Shown: positions 8,318 through 16,584 of the stretch, piece after piece
Position numbering within the stretch: position 1 is the first letter of the stretch
Layout: each line of letters starts with the position of its first letter
Virus record (IMG/VR): IMGVR_UViG_3300030055_000029
Location: 1-29,233 of that record
Strand: one strand, 5' to 3'
DNA length: 29,233 nt
DNA from: a virus
Notes under the pieces: generated by a model
Told to the model about the DNA's origin: nothing
The model's database searches: none
What the model saw: the letters and a program-made list of their open reading frames with translations, nothing else
Position numbers and translations under genes: made by a program

Positions 8318-8483
8318 TCTCCTTGCTCTCCTTGCTAAGTTGGATAGTCAGAATGGTGAATTTGAACCAAATGCGACATCAATTATCAAGCATGATAAAC
8401 AGGATCCAAGATTTGATCAGACACTTCCGATAGTTTGTGTTACTGCTATCGAAGATGAAATTTATTACGGTAAAAAATCATGA
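8289..8483 (+). CDS. Small unknown protein, first copy of a duplicated pair
   Basis: A 64-residue protein starting inside the upstream gene in another frame, with AAGGAGAAAA just before the ATG. It matches the product of the following reading frame (8480-8731): TNLLALLAKLD aligns with NLLTLLSKLD, and VCVTAIEDEIYY with VVTAIDDEEYY. So it is one of two tandem duplicates of an unrecognised short acidic domain. Its stop overlaps the next ATG (ATGA at 8480-8483). Another frame through 8233-8433 is treated as a shadow. Confidence 0.65.
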   Translation: MHRIYLSRTNLLALLAKLDSQNGEFEPNATSIIKHDKQDPRFDQTLPIVCVTAIEDEIYYGKKS

Positions 8484-8731
8484 TAACTGCACCTCAACAC
8501 GTCTATTTATCTCGGTGAAATCTCTTAACCTTGCTTTCAAAACTTGATAGGCACGCAAGTGGTGAAGATACATTGTGCACCATTATTAAATACGATGATA
8601 CACATGCAAAGTATCCTCAGTCGTGCCCAGCAATTGTTGTCACCGCTATTGACGATGAAGAATATTATTCTACACGATCATCAGGTATGGCAGGTGATGT
8701 TCACCCTTTAGATGATCCTGACACAAAATGA
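8480..8731 (+). pseudogene. Second copy of the duplicated small gene, interrupted by in-frame TGA
   Basis: Starting at ATG 8480, which overlaps the previous stop, the frame reads MITAPQHVYLSR, then TGA at 8516-8518, then NLLTLLSKLD and on to 8731. The first copy reads IYLSRTNLLALLAKLD, so homology continues across the stop, which replaces a Thr codon. The rest of the frame is intact, so the mutation may be recent, or a product of up to 66 residues may be made from the TTG at 8531, or TGA may be read through. The end overlaps the next ATG. Alternatives to a pseudogene cannot be excluded. Confidence 0.6.
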
Positions 8732-8886
8732 ACCAACCAGACCCAAAACTCCACAAACTCATAAGTCTCTGTAAAAGTGCATTACGCATTTTAGCAGGGG
8801 CGGCATTACTGTCTCAAAGTTTTTATGCTTCTGGGTTACTGTTTATAATAGCAGAAATACTAGGTATCATTGAGGAATTAGTATGA
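8728..8886 (+). CDS. Small hydrophobic, probably membrane, protein
   Basis: A 52-residue protein read from the ATG at 8728, which overlaps the preceding stop; its own TGA overlaps the next ATG at 8883. The N-terminal 18 residues are polar and basic (MNQPDPKLHKLISLCK). Residues 19-48 are hydrophobic, with GAALLSQSFYASGLLFIIAE in the middle, enough for one or two short membrane helices. Gap-free overlaps on both sides support a real gene. The function is unknown; small phage membrane proteins often act on the host envelope, but nothing here shows it. Confidence 0.6.
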   Translation: MNQPDPKLHKLISLCKSALRILAGAALLSQSFYASGLLFIIAEILGIIEELV

Positions 8887-9101
8887 GTGAACAATTCAAT
8901 TATGTGATAGCAGCTCCTTGGCCAAAAGGGGTGGGTGGTCTATGCACATTTAGTTCTTTCGGTGAAGTTCATTTCGGTGATTCAGATGATGCTCAAAATT
9001 CACTCGACTATGCAATACAACAAATCGAGAAAGATGTTGAACGTTATGATCATCAGCCTAAAGCACAAGATTTTAAAATTTACAAAGTAGTATCGATTTA
9101 A
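8883..9101 (+). CDS. Small unknown protein
   Basis: A 72-residue soluble-looking protein in the chain of overlapping genes. Its TAA shares its last base with the helicase ATG at 9101. A hydrophobic and aromatic first half (NYVIAAPWPKGVGGLCTFSS) is followed by a helical, acidic second half. Not recognised. Coupling to the helicase gene suggests matched expression. Confidence 0.65.
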   Translation: MSEQFNYVIAAPWPKGVGGLCTFSSFGEVHFGDSDDAQNSLDYAIQQIEKDVERYDHQPKAQDFKIYKVVSI

Positions 9102-10840
9102 TGAAATATCAAAAAGAAATTTTCCTAGCATTTGAACGGCTAGGGTTTAATCCACGAAAAGGACAAGCAGAAGCAGTCAACAAGGTTCTTGAAGCCTTCT
9201 TGGATGAGAACATGAAGAACGTTGTAATGTCTGCCCCAACTGGTACTGGTAAAAGTATCATTGGGGCAGCGACAGCAGAAGCATTGTCTATTGTTAGAGG
9301 TGTTGAACATAATGCTCCCAAGTCAAGCATCATGTTATGTTCAACAAATACTCTATCGAAACAGTATGATGAAACCTTTTCTGAACTAGCTAAGCACAAC
9401 AAGTACATAATGATCAAGGGTGCAAATAATTATCCTTGTTCAGCACTTTCTCAGAATGGTGAAGAAGAAAATGCAGAAAGCTGTGCTTGGTATTCAATGG
9501 TCAAATCATCTGAATTTGCTGACACGATTTGCAATCATTGCGATAGGTGTGAATTCCTTAATGTCAAGAAACGAAAAAACACTATTCGACATCTAACAAC
9601 AAACTATTCATATTTCTTTGTTGATAGGATGTACACTGGAAAGTTTGAAGAACGCGATTTGGTTGTATGGGATGAAGCTCACTTGATCAACGATTTGTTC
9701 AGTGAACACAATGCGATTTACTTCTCTCAAAAGAGAATGTTGGCAATTGCTAAAGAGCTTTCTGAAACACTTTCATTAGTCGAAACAGATATTGCGAAAA
9801 CAGTAATGGCAATCGCAAATGACTGCACCAAAAAAGACAAAATTAATGAAACAAACTATCGTGCATATCTATTAGGATTGCAGAAGGTTTACGAGTATGC
9901 AAAGACTAGAGGTGAAGCTGAAGCTGAAAAAGCATTGAGAGCTAACTCAATGAAACGATATACTAGCATGAACAAGTTTGTGCGAAAGTATGAAGGTTTG
10001 AGCTGTAAAATTTCTGATTTCTTTACATATGAATACGATCATGTATTTGAAAATAAAGAAGATGAAGAATCCTGTAGCGTAAAGCCAGTGTTTGTTGGAG
10101 CTATGATGGAAACCCTTCAATGTTCTAATCACAATCTGTTTATGTCTGCTACTATTTCTAAAAACTTTCTAGAACGTACGCTTCAGTTAGTACCAGATAA
10201 AACCAAATTTATCAAATTGGAACCAACATTTCCTAGAGAAAATAAAGAGGTAGTGTTCTTTGATCCACTATCATTGAATTTTACTTCTCTAAAAAATCCA
10301 GATACTGTGAAAGCACTGAGGAAAAATGTTTTCAAAATTGTAAATAAGCATGTCAATGAAGGTGATAGAGGTATCATTTTGACACCATCATTCAAGCTTC
10401 AAAATGAGTTGGTTGATGAGATTAAATCATTAGCTACATCTGGTAAAATGAAGCTATTTGAACATGTTCAAGGAACCAAACTTGAAATAACACTAGCATC
10501 CTTTAAGTCCTATACTGGTGATTTACCAGCAGTTCTTATTTCTCCATCCATATTTGAAGGTATCGACTTACCTGGTAAGTTATCCAAATTTCAAATTTTA
10601 GTTAAGGCTCCCTTCCCATCTTTGGGTGACAAACGTATGAAGTATATTCTGGATAGATACCCAGATATCTATCAACAGATTATGATTATGAAAGCAGTTC
10701 AAGGCGCAGGCCGATCTGTTCGATCTGAAACTGATAGTGCTGTCACTTATTGCACAGATCAAAATTTGTCAAGAGCATGGGGATCAAATGCTAACATTTG
10801 GCAAGATGAATTCAATACACGGTTTACGCGTTTTATTTAA
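9101..10840 (+). CDS. DinG/XPD-like superfamily 2 DNA helicase with probable Fe-S cluster
   Basis: The 579-residue protein has Walker A APTGTGKS at 45-52, a DEAH box at 191-194 (VVWDEAH), MSATIS as motif III, and motif VI QGAGRSVRSETD from 534. Between motifs I and II lie C113, C128, C144, C147 and C150, the place and approximate pattern of the 4Fe-4S domain of XPD and DinG helicases. Those enzymes unwind DNA 5' to 3'. The late-part block SPSIFEGIDLPG also matches that family. It differs from the T4 helicases gp41, Dda and UvsW. It sits among DNA precursor and modification genes, so a role in replication or repair is likely. The family is confident; the exact role is not. Confidence 0.85.
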   Translation: MKYQKEIFLAFERLGFNPRKGQAEAVNKVLEAFLDENMKNVVMSAPTGTGKSIIGAATAEALSIVRGVEHNAPKSSIMLCSTNTLSKQYDETFSELAKHNKYIMIKGANNYPCSALSQNGEEENAESCAWYSMVKSSEFADTICNHCDRCEFLNVKKRKNTIRHLTTNYSYFFVDRMYTGKFEERDLVVWDEAHLINDLFSEHNAIYFSQKRMLAIAKELSETLSLVETDIAKTVMAIANDCTKKDKINETNYRAYLLGLQKVYEYAKTRGEAEAEKALRANSMKRYTSMNKFVRKYEGLSCKISDFFTYEYDHVFENKEDEESCSVKPVFVGAMMETLQCSNHNLFMSATISKNFLERTLQLVPDKTKFIKLEPTFPRENKEVVFFDPLSLNFTSLKNPDTVKALRKNVFKIVNKHVNEGDRGIILTPSFKLQNELVDEIKSLATSGKMKLFEHVQGTKLEITLASFKSYTGDLPAVLISPSIFEGIDLPGKLSKFQILVKAPFPSLGDKRMKYILDRYPDIYQQIMIMKAVQGAGRSVRSETDSAVTYCTDQNLSRAWGSNANIWQDEFNTRFTRFI

Positions 10841-10851
10841 TAGGAGAGATT

Positions 10852-11172
10852 ATGAAAAAGAGTTTGATTAGTTTGGCAATGTTTATGTTTTGTGGTGCTG
10901 CATTTTCTGTGCAGTGGATGCCCATTGTCACTTTGGATGATGGAACAAAAGTATCAATTGATGTTACGAGCGTGACAAAACCCGCGGCTCGCCAACGTCA
11001 AGGAACGATTCGTTGGGATTCAACAGGTGATTCATCTACCATCGTTGTCAACTGTACCAATCACACTTTTCATGTACCACCTGAACAATGGACAAAGATT
11101 CATTATCCATCTATTGCTGGTGGATTTGAAAACACAACCTGTGGTGTTCCAGATAGTAAGTTTGGATACTGA
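10852..11172 (+). CDS. Exported small protein with signal peptide
   Basis: The 106-residue product begins MKKSLISLAMFMFCGAAFS, a typical Sec signal peptide with a likely cut after residue 19. C68 and C97 could form one disulphide in the periplasm. The spacing of conserved-looking features (opening VQWMPI, a VSIDVTSV strand, CTNHTF, late Cys) loosely recalls the surface-adhesin E domain found in short exported bacterial proteins, but this is weak. AGGAG precedes the start. A periplasmic phage protein expressed with replication genes could alter envelope physiology or block superinfection; neither is shown. Confidence 0.75.
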   Translation: MKKSLISLAMFMFCGAAFSVQWMPIVTLDDGTKVSIDVTSVTKPAARQRQGTIRWDSTGDSSTIVVNCTNHTFHVPPEQWTKIHYPSIAGGFENTTCGVPDSKFGY

Positions 11173-11201
11173 TTCCAGATTTCTTTTATACGTGTATGAC
11201 A

Positions 11202-11207
11202 TATAAT
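11202..11207 (+). promoter_or_regulatory. Possible -10 box
   Basis: TATAAT lies in the 55-base gap between the exported protein and the next gene, 21 bases before its ATG. There is no convincing -35 and no TG just upstream. It could reinforce expression of the dNMP kinase and glycosyltransferase genes. Confidence 0.3.
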
Positions 11208-11227
11208 AATTTTTTAGGAGAATAATA

Positions 11228-11680
11228 ATGCAAAAATTGAAATATAAACCATCAAAGGGACAGTATCGTCTTTATCTAACCAATGTTGAAGCTGAACTAC
11301 TTGCTTTTTTACTACAACACGTTCGTCTCGGTAAAGGCGATGAATACAAAGAAGCAGCCCTGGACCTATGTCAAGCATTTCGTGAAACAGATGAATTTGA
11401 ATTCTCTGAGCTAGAGCATTACATGTCATTGAGCGTGAGTGATACTGAAAGTGAAGGACCAGGAATTACGGTAAGTGAACTACATCAGAATGAAAATGAT
11501 CACGGCGATACATGTTGTGGTAAATGTTCAGGTGCTTGCAGTGATCAACATATCAGTATCTCAACACCAGGTGATATTGAGTTTGTTACTGGATCACTTT
11601 TGACATCATCAGATATCATTGAAGAGATTAGGCGTCGCAAGCGTTTGTTGGAAGAAACTTCACGTCAACAGAATCTATGA
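11228..11680 (+). CDS. Unknown protein with CCxxCxxxC cluster
   Basis: This 150-residue protein starts after a good AGGAG. Its first 65 residues look helical and globular. C96, C97, C100 and C104 with H92 and H108 on either side could bind zinc. The C terminus is a basic helix (IRRRKRLLEE). Its stop overlaps the dNMP kinase start. No family recognised. Confidence 0.7.
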   Translation: MQKLKYKPSKGQYRLYLTNVEAELLAFLLQHVRLGKGDEYKEAALDLCQAFRETDEFEFSELEHYMSLSVSDTESEGPGITVSELHQNENDHGDTCCGKCSGACSDQHISISTPGDIEFVTGSLLTSSDIIEEIRRRKRLLEETSRQQNL

Positions 11681-12258
11681 TTACAAATTTTTTAATTGAG
11701 GGACTAGATAGATTAGGAAAGGATACCCTTATCGATGGATTATTAAATCGATATGGGTATGCTGAAGTCCATCATCGTAAGAAACCATTATCGCTTTCCT
11801 TTTACAACAATTTTGCTACTCCAAATCGTTCAGGTTTACAGCTTTATCAATCTTCGTGTTTCAAACATGACATGCAATTATTGAAAGTTTCTGAATTATG
11901 TGGTATTAAAAATATCTTCAATCGTGCATGGTTGGGTGAAGCTGTTTATTCAAATCTCTACCGAGGATATGACGGCAATTACGTCTTTGAATTGGAAAAT
12001 GAATGTGATCTTCACAAATTACAATCAACTCGACTGATTCTTTTAATTGAAGATTTTAATACTTCCAAACACTTTGTTGATGATGGTGACTCATTTGACA
12101 TTTCTAAACGTGTTGAGGAACAGGACATGTTCGTTAGAGCGTTTGATAAATCATTGATCAAAGATAAACGAATTGTATGTGTCACTGATTTTAGGACCGG
12201 TCAATTCAAAAGCAAAGAACAAATACTTGAAGAAGTAACAATGGAGATTACCACTTGA
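11677..12258 (+). CDS. Deoxynucleoside monophosphate kinase (thymidylate-kinase-like)
   Basis: A 193-residue P-loop kinase: IEGLDRLGKDT at 7-17 is the Walker A of the thymidylate kinase family (EGxDxxGKxT), and NRAWLGEAVYSNLYRGY at 82-98 resembles the DR..GE..Y...YRG segment of phage kinases of this fold. It is most likely a dNMP kinase. In an hmC phage one is needed to phosphorylate 5-hydroxymethyl-dCMP, which the host kinase does not do well; in T4 this is gp1. Position just before the BGT-like gene fits. The stop overlaps the next start codon (TTGA). Confidence 0.75.
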   Translation: MITNFLIEGLDRLGKDTLIDGLLNRYGYAEVHHRKKPLSLSFYNNFATPNRSGLQLYQSSCFKHDMQLLKVSELCGIKNIFNRAWLGEAVYSNLYRGYDGNYVFELENECDLHKLQSTRLILLIEDFNTSKHFVDDGDSFDISKRVEEQDMFVRAFDKSLIKDKRIVCVTDFRTGQFKSKEQILEEVTMEITT

Positions 12259-13469
12259 AAGTAGCAGTAATTAAATTGGGGTCCCGCATTTCTTTTAATG
12301 CCAATGATACATCCGGGGCAAACGGTGAAGCTCGAAGTATCTGTAAAATGTTGAAGCTTGGTGGAGCCGAAGTTCATATTTACACAAAAATATTGAAGAA
12401 AGATAATCTTATCGAAGATTATCATTGGCATTCTTTAAACACTGTAGAAGCATCTAAAGTAAGTGATATTGAAGAACGTATTTTTGTTGATAAATATTCA
12501 AGCACTTATATTGAACACCGTAAAATTCAATTAGTTGGTGACCTATCTAATATGGATGCATTGGTTGTACTAAATGGAACAGTTCAATTTTATGGTGGTG
12601 AGGAAGATCCAGAACAATTGTTGAATTATTTTATCATCAACAACTTCAAGGGTAAAGTGTTCTACATTTACTGTGATCCAGAACTTACATTGAAGCAGGT
12701 ATGGCCTTCAGTTTCAAAGAAGCCTTGGGCTAGTAACTGGTCACAATCTGATCTTGAGATAACCCGTACAGATATCGTTTATTTAAGTCAACCACATAAT
12801 GTTAACCACATTTTAGATGACCTTAAAAAGAACGAAGTTATTCCTCGAGAAATTATTCACTACCCTTTTGAACAGTTTCCGTGTTTGAATGAACAACTCC
12901 CATTCAATCCATCTCCTGAAGTTGATCTATCTTATGGTGGAACAATGCGTGGTGGTAAACGTGAAAAGAAGATGGCAAGATTTTACTTTGGACATACTTC
13001 AGAACTTTCTGTTGAAATGTTCGGTAAGATTAAAGAGGAAGATTTCAACCCTAAAAATATCTTCGGTTTAACAACACCAACATTTTCTGGTCCAGTCAAG
13101 TACGATGACATGCTTCCTAAAATGAATAAGTCGATGGCACATTGTGTTATCGGTGATCCATATTATGAAAAGATTGAAGATATGGCACAACGTTGCTATG
13201 AATCTATCTGGTCAAATGTTGTGACTTTCATTGACAGTGACATGGATAAGTTACGACGAGTGTATGGTAAAGATAGAGTTTTGTCTGATTTTCTTTATGT
13301 CACAGATCGTCAAGAGCTAGCAGAAAAGATTCTTCTACTCAAGGAAGATAATGATCTAAGAAAACAAATTCTTCAAGATCAACTAAAGGCGGTGAACTTC
13401 AATCCTGAAAAATACTGTACAGATTTTGTTAACCTTATTAAACTTTTTGCATCACTAAAATATGATTAA
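12255..13469 (+). CDS. Beta-glucosyltransferase-like DNA hydroxymethylcytosine glycosyltransferase
   Basis: The 404-residue protein aligns along its length with T4 BGT (351). MKVAVIKLG matches MKIAIINMG, fixing the start at an unusual TTG with GGAG eight bases upstream. Later matches are VVLNGTVQFYGG at 104-115, VWPSVSKKPWA at 149-159, YPFEQF at 203-208 and YGGTMRGGKREKKM at 227-240. Equivalents of the T4 active site are visible: E25, D141 (catalytic Asp), R232 and R236 (UDP binding), D301 and E316. It should transfer a sugar from a UDP-sugar to hmC in DNA. Extra residues near 45-95 and the sugar-nucleotide genes downstream leave the sugar open: glucose or something else. Confidence 0.88.
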   Translation: MKVAVIKLGSRISFNANDTSGANGEARSICKMLKLGGAEVHIYTKILKKDNLIEDYHWHSLNTVEASKVSDIEERIFVDKYSSTYIEHRKIQLVGDLSNMDALVVLNGTVQFYGGEEDPEQLLNYFIINNFKGKVFYIYCDPELTLKQVWPSVSKKPWASNWSQSDLEITRTDIVYLSQPHNVNHILDDLKKNEVIPREIIHYPFEQFPCLNEQLPFNPSPEVDLSYGGTMRGGKREKKMARFYFGHTSELSVEMFGKIKEEDFNPKNIFGLTTPTFSGPVKYDDMLPKMNKSMAHCVIGDPYYEKIEDMAQRCYESIWSNVVTFIDSDMDKLRRVYGKDRVLSDFLYVTDRQELAEKILLLKEDNDLRKQILQDQLKAVNFNPEKYCTDFVNLIKLFASLKYD

Positions 13470-13875
13470 ACTTACAATTGGTACTAGAGTTCAAACCTCA
13501 TTCACTCCTATTGACATGTATGAACTTGTTGTCACAGGTATGAGCGGTGATGGTGATCACTATGAAAAAACTTCTGATTATGGTGATCAAGAACAGATAG
13601 CTGAATGGATTAATATTCTTAATGCCGTCTCTGGTTTAGGATGGAATGCACGATGTTGTGATGATGACGCGGTTTTTGCTGCTATTTCAAAGCGTGCTGA
13701 AGAATTGGAAACTGACCCCGAAGAAGCGGTAGATTGGTATTCTGATATGGTTGGTAGTGATATCACCTCAAATGACGGATTACATGCAATGTTTACTGGT
13801 GCAGAAGTATTCTGGTATGATCCAGATGGTGAAAAATTTAATGTGAACGTTGAAGGGTTAATCACCCCCGCCTGA
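13462..13875 (+). CDS. Unknown acidic protein
   Basis: A 137-residue acidic protein whose start lies inside the last codons of the glycosyltransferase gene, so it is probably translationally coupled. An N-terminal beta-rich part (LTIGTRVQTSF) is followed by a helical middle. DDDAVF near 68-73 and DPDGEKF near 124-130 are Asp-rich, but no clear EF-hand is seen. Function unknown; its place between the glycosyltransferase and the sugar genes may be informative. Confidence 0.7.
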   Translation: MIKLTIGTRVQTSFTPIDMYELVVTGMSGDGDHYEKTSDYGDQEQIAEWINILNAVSGLGWNARCCDDDAVFAAISKRAEELETDPEEAVDWYSDMVGSDITSNDGLHAMFTGAEVFWYDPDGEKFNVNVEGLITPA

Positions 13876-13929
13876 TTGAATTTCCCGTAAATACAACGTG
13901 CCCGGATTTCGGGAGATAAGGAGAAAAAT

Positions 13930-15789
13930 ATGAAGATAGTTATTTGTTCAGGTGGTACAGGTTCAATTGCATTACAAACAGGATTGTACAAAACGTTCCA
14001 AGATATTGATGGGGTCGATATCAAAATTTTGATTAATGCATATGACAATGGTAAGTCAACGGGTGATGTTAGACGGGTTGCTGGAGGTAAAATTCTTGGA
14101 CCTTCAGATATGCGCAAAAATCAAACCACGCGTTTATCTTTAGAAAATATCAAGTCACCATGGTTAAGCTATCTTGATATTCGTTTTACTGAAGAGTCAA
14201 CTAAAGCTAAACAGTACTGCGAAGAACAGACTGACATTCTTAGAAGTCAAATTACTGATGACATTTCAGAAGTGTATGAAGCTATTGACATTTATTTCAA
14301 GAAACATTCTGCAGAAAAAATTAACTATACGGATTTTGCTCTAGCTAATATCGTTTATGCAGGCTTATCTATTAAGCACAATAATTCACTTCGTATGGCA
14401 GGAAGTGTCATGGCTAGATTGATGGGAATTAGTGACAACGTTATTCTCAATGACGACACATCATTGTTTTTAGGAGCAATCTCTAAGTCAGGTGAACACG
14501 TTTCTGATGAAGGTGATATTGTTGCTTGGGGTAAAAAAGATGACCCATTTGTGAATGTCTATTTTACTGATACTGAAGGATATAGTTTCAAACCAATTTT
14601 GTGTGATGAAGCACGAGATGCTTTGATTGATGCTGATCTAATTATTCTTTCTTCTGGAACATTTTGGGCTTCATTGATGCCTACTTATGTCAGTATTGGT
14701 TTTAAAGAAGCCATGGCACAGACAAAGGCAAAGGTGCTAATGGTTATGAATCGTTTCCCTGATACAGATAGTCCAGGTCAAACGGGTACGGAAATTATCA
14801 ATGCACTGGTGCCAAGCATCTTTAAAGAAAAGCAGATTACGATTGTTGCAGACTCGTCTGGTTCTCCACAGATGAATGCATTTGAGAAAGATATTTTTAA
14901 TCTCATTGATAGGTTGTATGTTGACAATTTAATGATGACTGGAGAAACTTCGCCATCTGACATGAAGAAACATAATCCTATTAAGCTAGCACGACTTGTT
15001 GGTGTTGCTTATTTCGGTGATGCTTTAACATCATCTCATTTTATGTTTGATTATGATGACACGTTAGTTGGTAGAGGTAATAAATTGCCTAAATCATCTA
15101 GAGTCAATATTGTTGAACTTAACAGATTGAATTCAAAATTAAAGAACAGTTTATCAATATGCACTGGGAACAGTATCAAGGCAATCGATTTAAATATTGG
15201 TGAATGGCATGTTGATCTTATTAGAAGTATAAATATTTTTGCAGATGGTGGAGTAAATAATTACACTTATCTAGAAGATACATCAAGCACCGATGACAAT
15301 AATAGAAAGATAACATTTAATGGATGTGTAAACGATTCATACATTATTCCAGAAGAAGTTATTAATCAATTGGTTTGGCGTTTAAGAGATGCTGGAATTC
15401 AATTCTACAAAATTGAAATCCGCGGCGGTGTTATGATTTCTATTAAGCCTATTGAACAGGAATATAGAAAACCAATTCTGACATTAGTCAAGATGATCTT
15501 AGCAGAATTTGTGAACATCGAATTGGTAGCTAAATTATCTGGTAGGACCACTATTGAAATAGCTCATAAAGATATTTCAAAAGCTGATGCACTTAGAAGC
15601 ATTCTTCAACAACCCAATGTTACAAGTATCACATATGTGGGAGATGAATTGCTAAGTGGTAATGATTCACCCATCGCAATGTTAGCTCAACAGGATAGTA
15701 GAATTAAAACTCTAAATGTATCATCTCCTTCTCAGACAGCATTTTTCCTAAAAACGCTGTCACGTGGAAAGTCATCATACTCTTTATAA
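13930..15789 (+). CDS. YvcK/CofD-like domain fused to a HAD sugar-phosphate phosphatase or mutase-like domain
   Basis: In this 619-residue fusion, residues 1-365 look like the CofD/YvcK (UPF0052) family: SGGTGSIALQTGL at 7-19, NAYDNGKSTGDVRRV at 36-50, GKILGPSDMRKNQ at 53-65. YvcK proteins bind UDP-sugars and CofD transfers a phospho-lactyl group. Residues 366-619 form a HAD-IIB-like domain with all four motifs: DYDDTL 374-379, CTGNS 411-415, a Lys in the KDISKAD segment (547-553), and GDELLSGND 571-579, the last resembling the phosphomannomutase-type motif GDxxxxGGND. With the neighbouring sugar nucleotidyltransferase it probably makes or handles an activated sugar. The exact reaction is inference. 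A good GGAG precedes the start. Confidence 0.75.
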   Translation: MKIVICSGGTGSIALQTGLYKTFQDIDGVDIKILINAYDNGKSTGDVRRVAGGKILGPSDMRKNQTTRLSLENIKSPWLSYLDIRFTEESTKAKQYCEEQTDILRSQITDDISEVYEAIDIYFKKHSAEKINYTDFALANIVYAGLSIKHNNSLRMAGSVMARLMGISDNVILNDDTSLFLGAISKSGEHVSDEGDIVAWGKKDDPFVNVYFTDTEGYSFKPILCDEARDALIDADLIILSSGTFWASLMPTYVSIGFKEAMAQTKAKVLMVMNRFPDTDSPGQTGTEIINALVPSIFKEKQITIVADSSGSPQMNAFEKDIFNLIDRLYVDNLMMTGETSPSDMKKHNPIKLARLVGVAYFGDALTSSHFMFDYDDTLVGRGNKLPKSSRVNIVELNRLNSKLKNSLSICTGNSIKAIDLNIGEWHVDLIRSINIFADGGVNNYTYLEDTSSTDDNNRKITFNGCVNDSYIIPEEVINQLVWRLRDAGIQFYKIEIRGGVMISIKPIEQEYRKPILTLVKMILAEFVNIELVAKLSGRTTIEIAHKDISKADALRSILQQPNVTSITYVGDELLSGNDSPIAMLAQQDSRIKTLNVSSPSQTAFFLKTLSRGKSSYSL

Positions 15790-15801
15790 GGATAATCAAA
15801 A

Positions 15802-16584
15802 ATGGCAACTGATATAACAGCCGATCTTTACATTATTGCAGCAGGTAAAGGAACACGCATGGGTAATAAGTTGCCAAAAGCACTTATCCCATTCAATGGA
15901 GAACCATGTTTAACACACACACTTAAAAACATAGGACAACATTTCAGAAATGTTTTTGTTGTTATAAATGAAGATATTCAAGATGTGTGGGATAGATACA
16001 AGTCAGAAATTTCACTTAGTAGTCACCCATTCTCAATGAATGTTCAGTTTATTCCTATCAAATCTGGTTTGGGAGATGGACATGCTACCTTAATGGCTCT
16101 TGAAAAAGCGCCCGCTATAGCAACATTATCTCCAGAAATAGTAGTATGTTGGGGTGATGTTTATTTTCATCAACCAGAAATAATTACTGAACTTCTTAGC
16201 ATGAAGATGTCTTCTAATGGAATAGTTCCAGCTCTACTTGAACAAAATCCGTATGTTACTTTGTTGGTTGATGATACTCTAAACTGTATGTCAGCGGATT
16301 TCTCAAAATACGGTGAGCAACACCCAAGTGGTTTTCATGATCAATCAGTCTTCAGACTGAAGTATGATGTGACTGTTGCTGCTCTTTCAAGACTTCATAA
16401 AGCATTTTGGAAAAATGGAAGATATGCAACCCCTGGTGGCGAGCTTTCACTGTTGTATATTTTCCATTACTTGTACAATCTAGAATGCCCAGTAACAGTA
16501 TATGAAACTAGTCACTCGACAAAATCTTTTAACACTGACACAGAAGTCAAATTAATACGCGAGGAAATTTTAAATGACAAATAG
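15802..16584 (+). CDS. Sugar-1-phosphate nucleotidyltransferase-like protein
   Basis: A 260-residue GT-A type NTP transferase. IIAAGKGTRMGNKLPKAL at 11-28 is the nucleotide-binding signature (xxAGxGTRMxxxxPKxL), SGLGDGHATLMAL at 88-100 is the second nucleotide/sugar segment, and WGD at 117-119 supplies the metal-binding Asp. Such enzymes join a sugar-1-phosphate or similar alcohol phosphate to an NTP to give an NDP-sugar or NDP-polyol. It follows the CofD-like/HAD gene by 12 bases and overlaps the next gene, so the pair probably acts in one pathway, most simply to feed the BGT-like enzyme. The substrate cannot be read from the sequence. Confidence 0.8.
   Translation: MATDITADLYIIAAGKGTRMGNKLPKALIPFNGEPCLTHTLKNIGQHFRNVFVVINEDIQDVWDRYKSEISLSSHPFSMNVQFIPIKSGLGDGHATLMALEKAPAIATLSPEIVVCWGDVYFHQPEIITELLSMKMSSNGIVPALLEQNPYVTLLVDDTLNCMSADFSKYGEQHPSGFHDQSVFRLKYDVTVAALSRLHKAFWKNGRYATPGGELSLLYIFHYLYNLECPVTVYETSHSTKSFNTDTEVKLIREEILNDK

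Noticed and set aside
8233-8433. 66-codon frame overlapping two small genes
   Set aside because: Composition unlike neighbours, and the overlapping frames have duplicate homology and ribosome binding sites.
13883-13914. Short alternative stems (TCCCG/CGGGA, CCCG/CGGG) before the YvcK/CofD-like gene
   Set aside because: Only 4-5 bp and no T run; too short to call a terminator or switch.
15228-15235. TATAAATA box
   Set aside because: Inside the coding part of the HAD domain with no downstream start; AT-rich chance occurrence.
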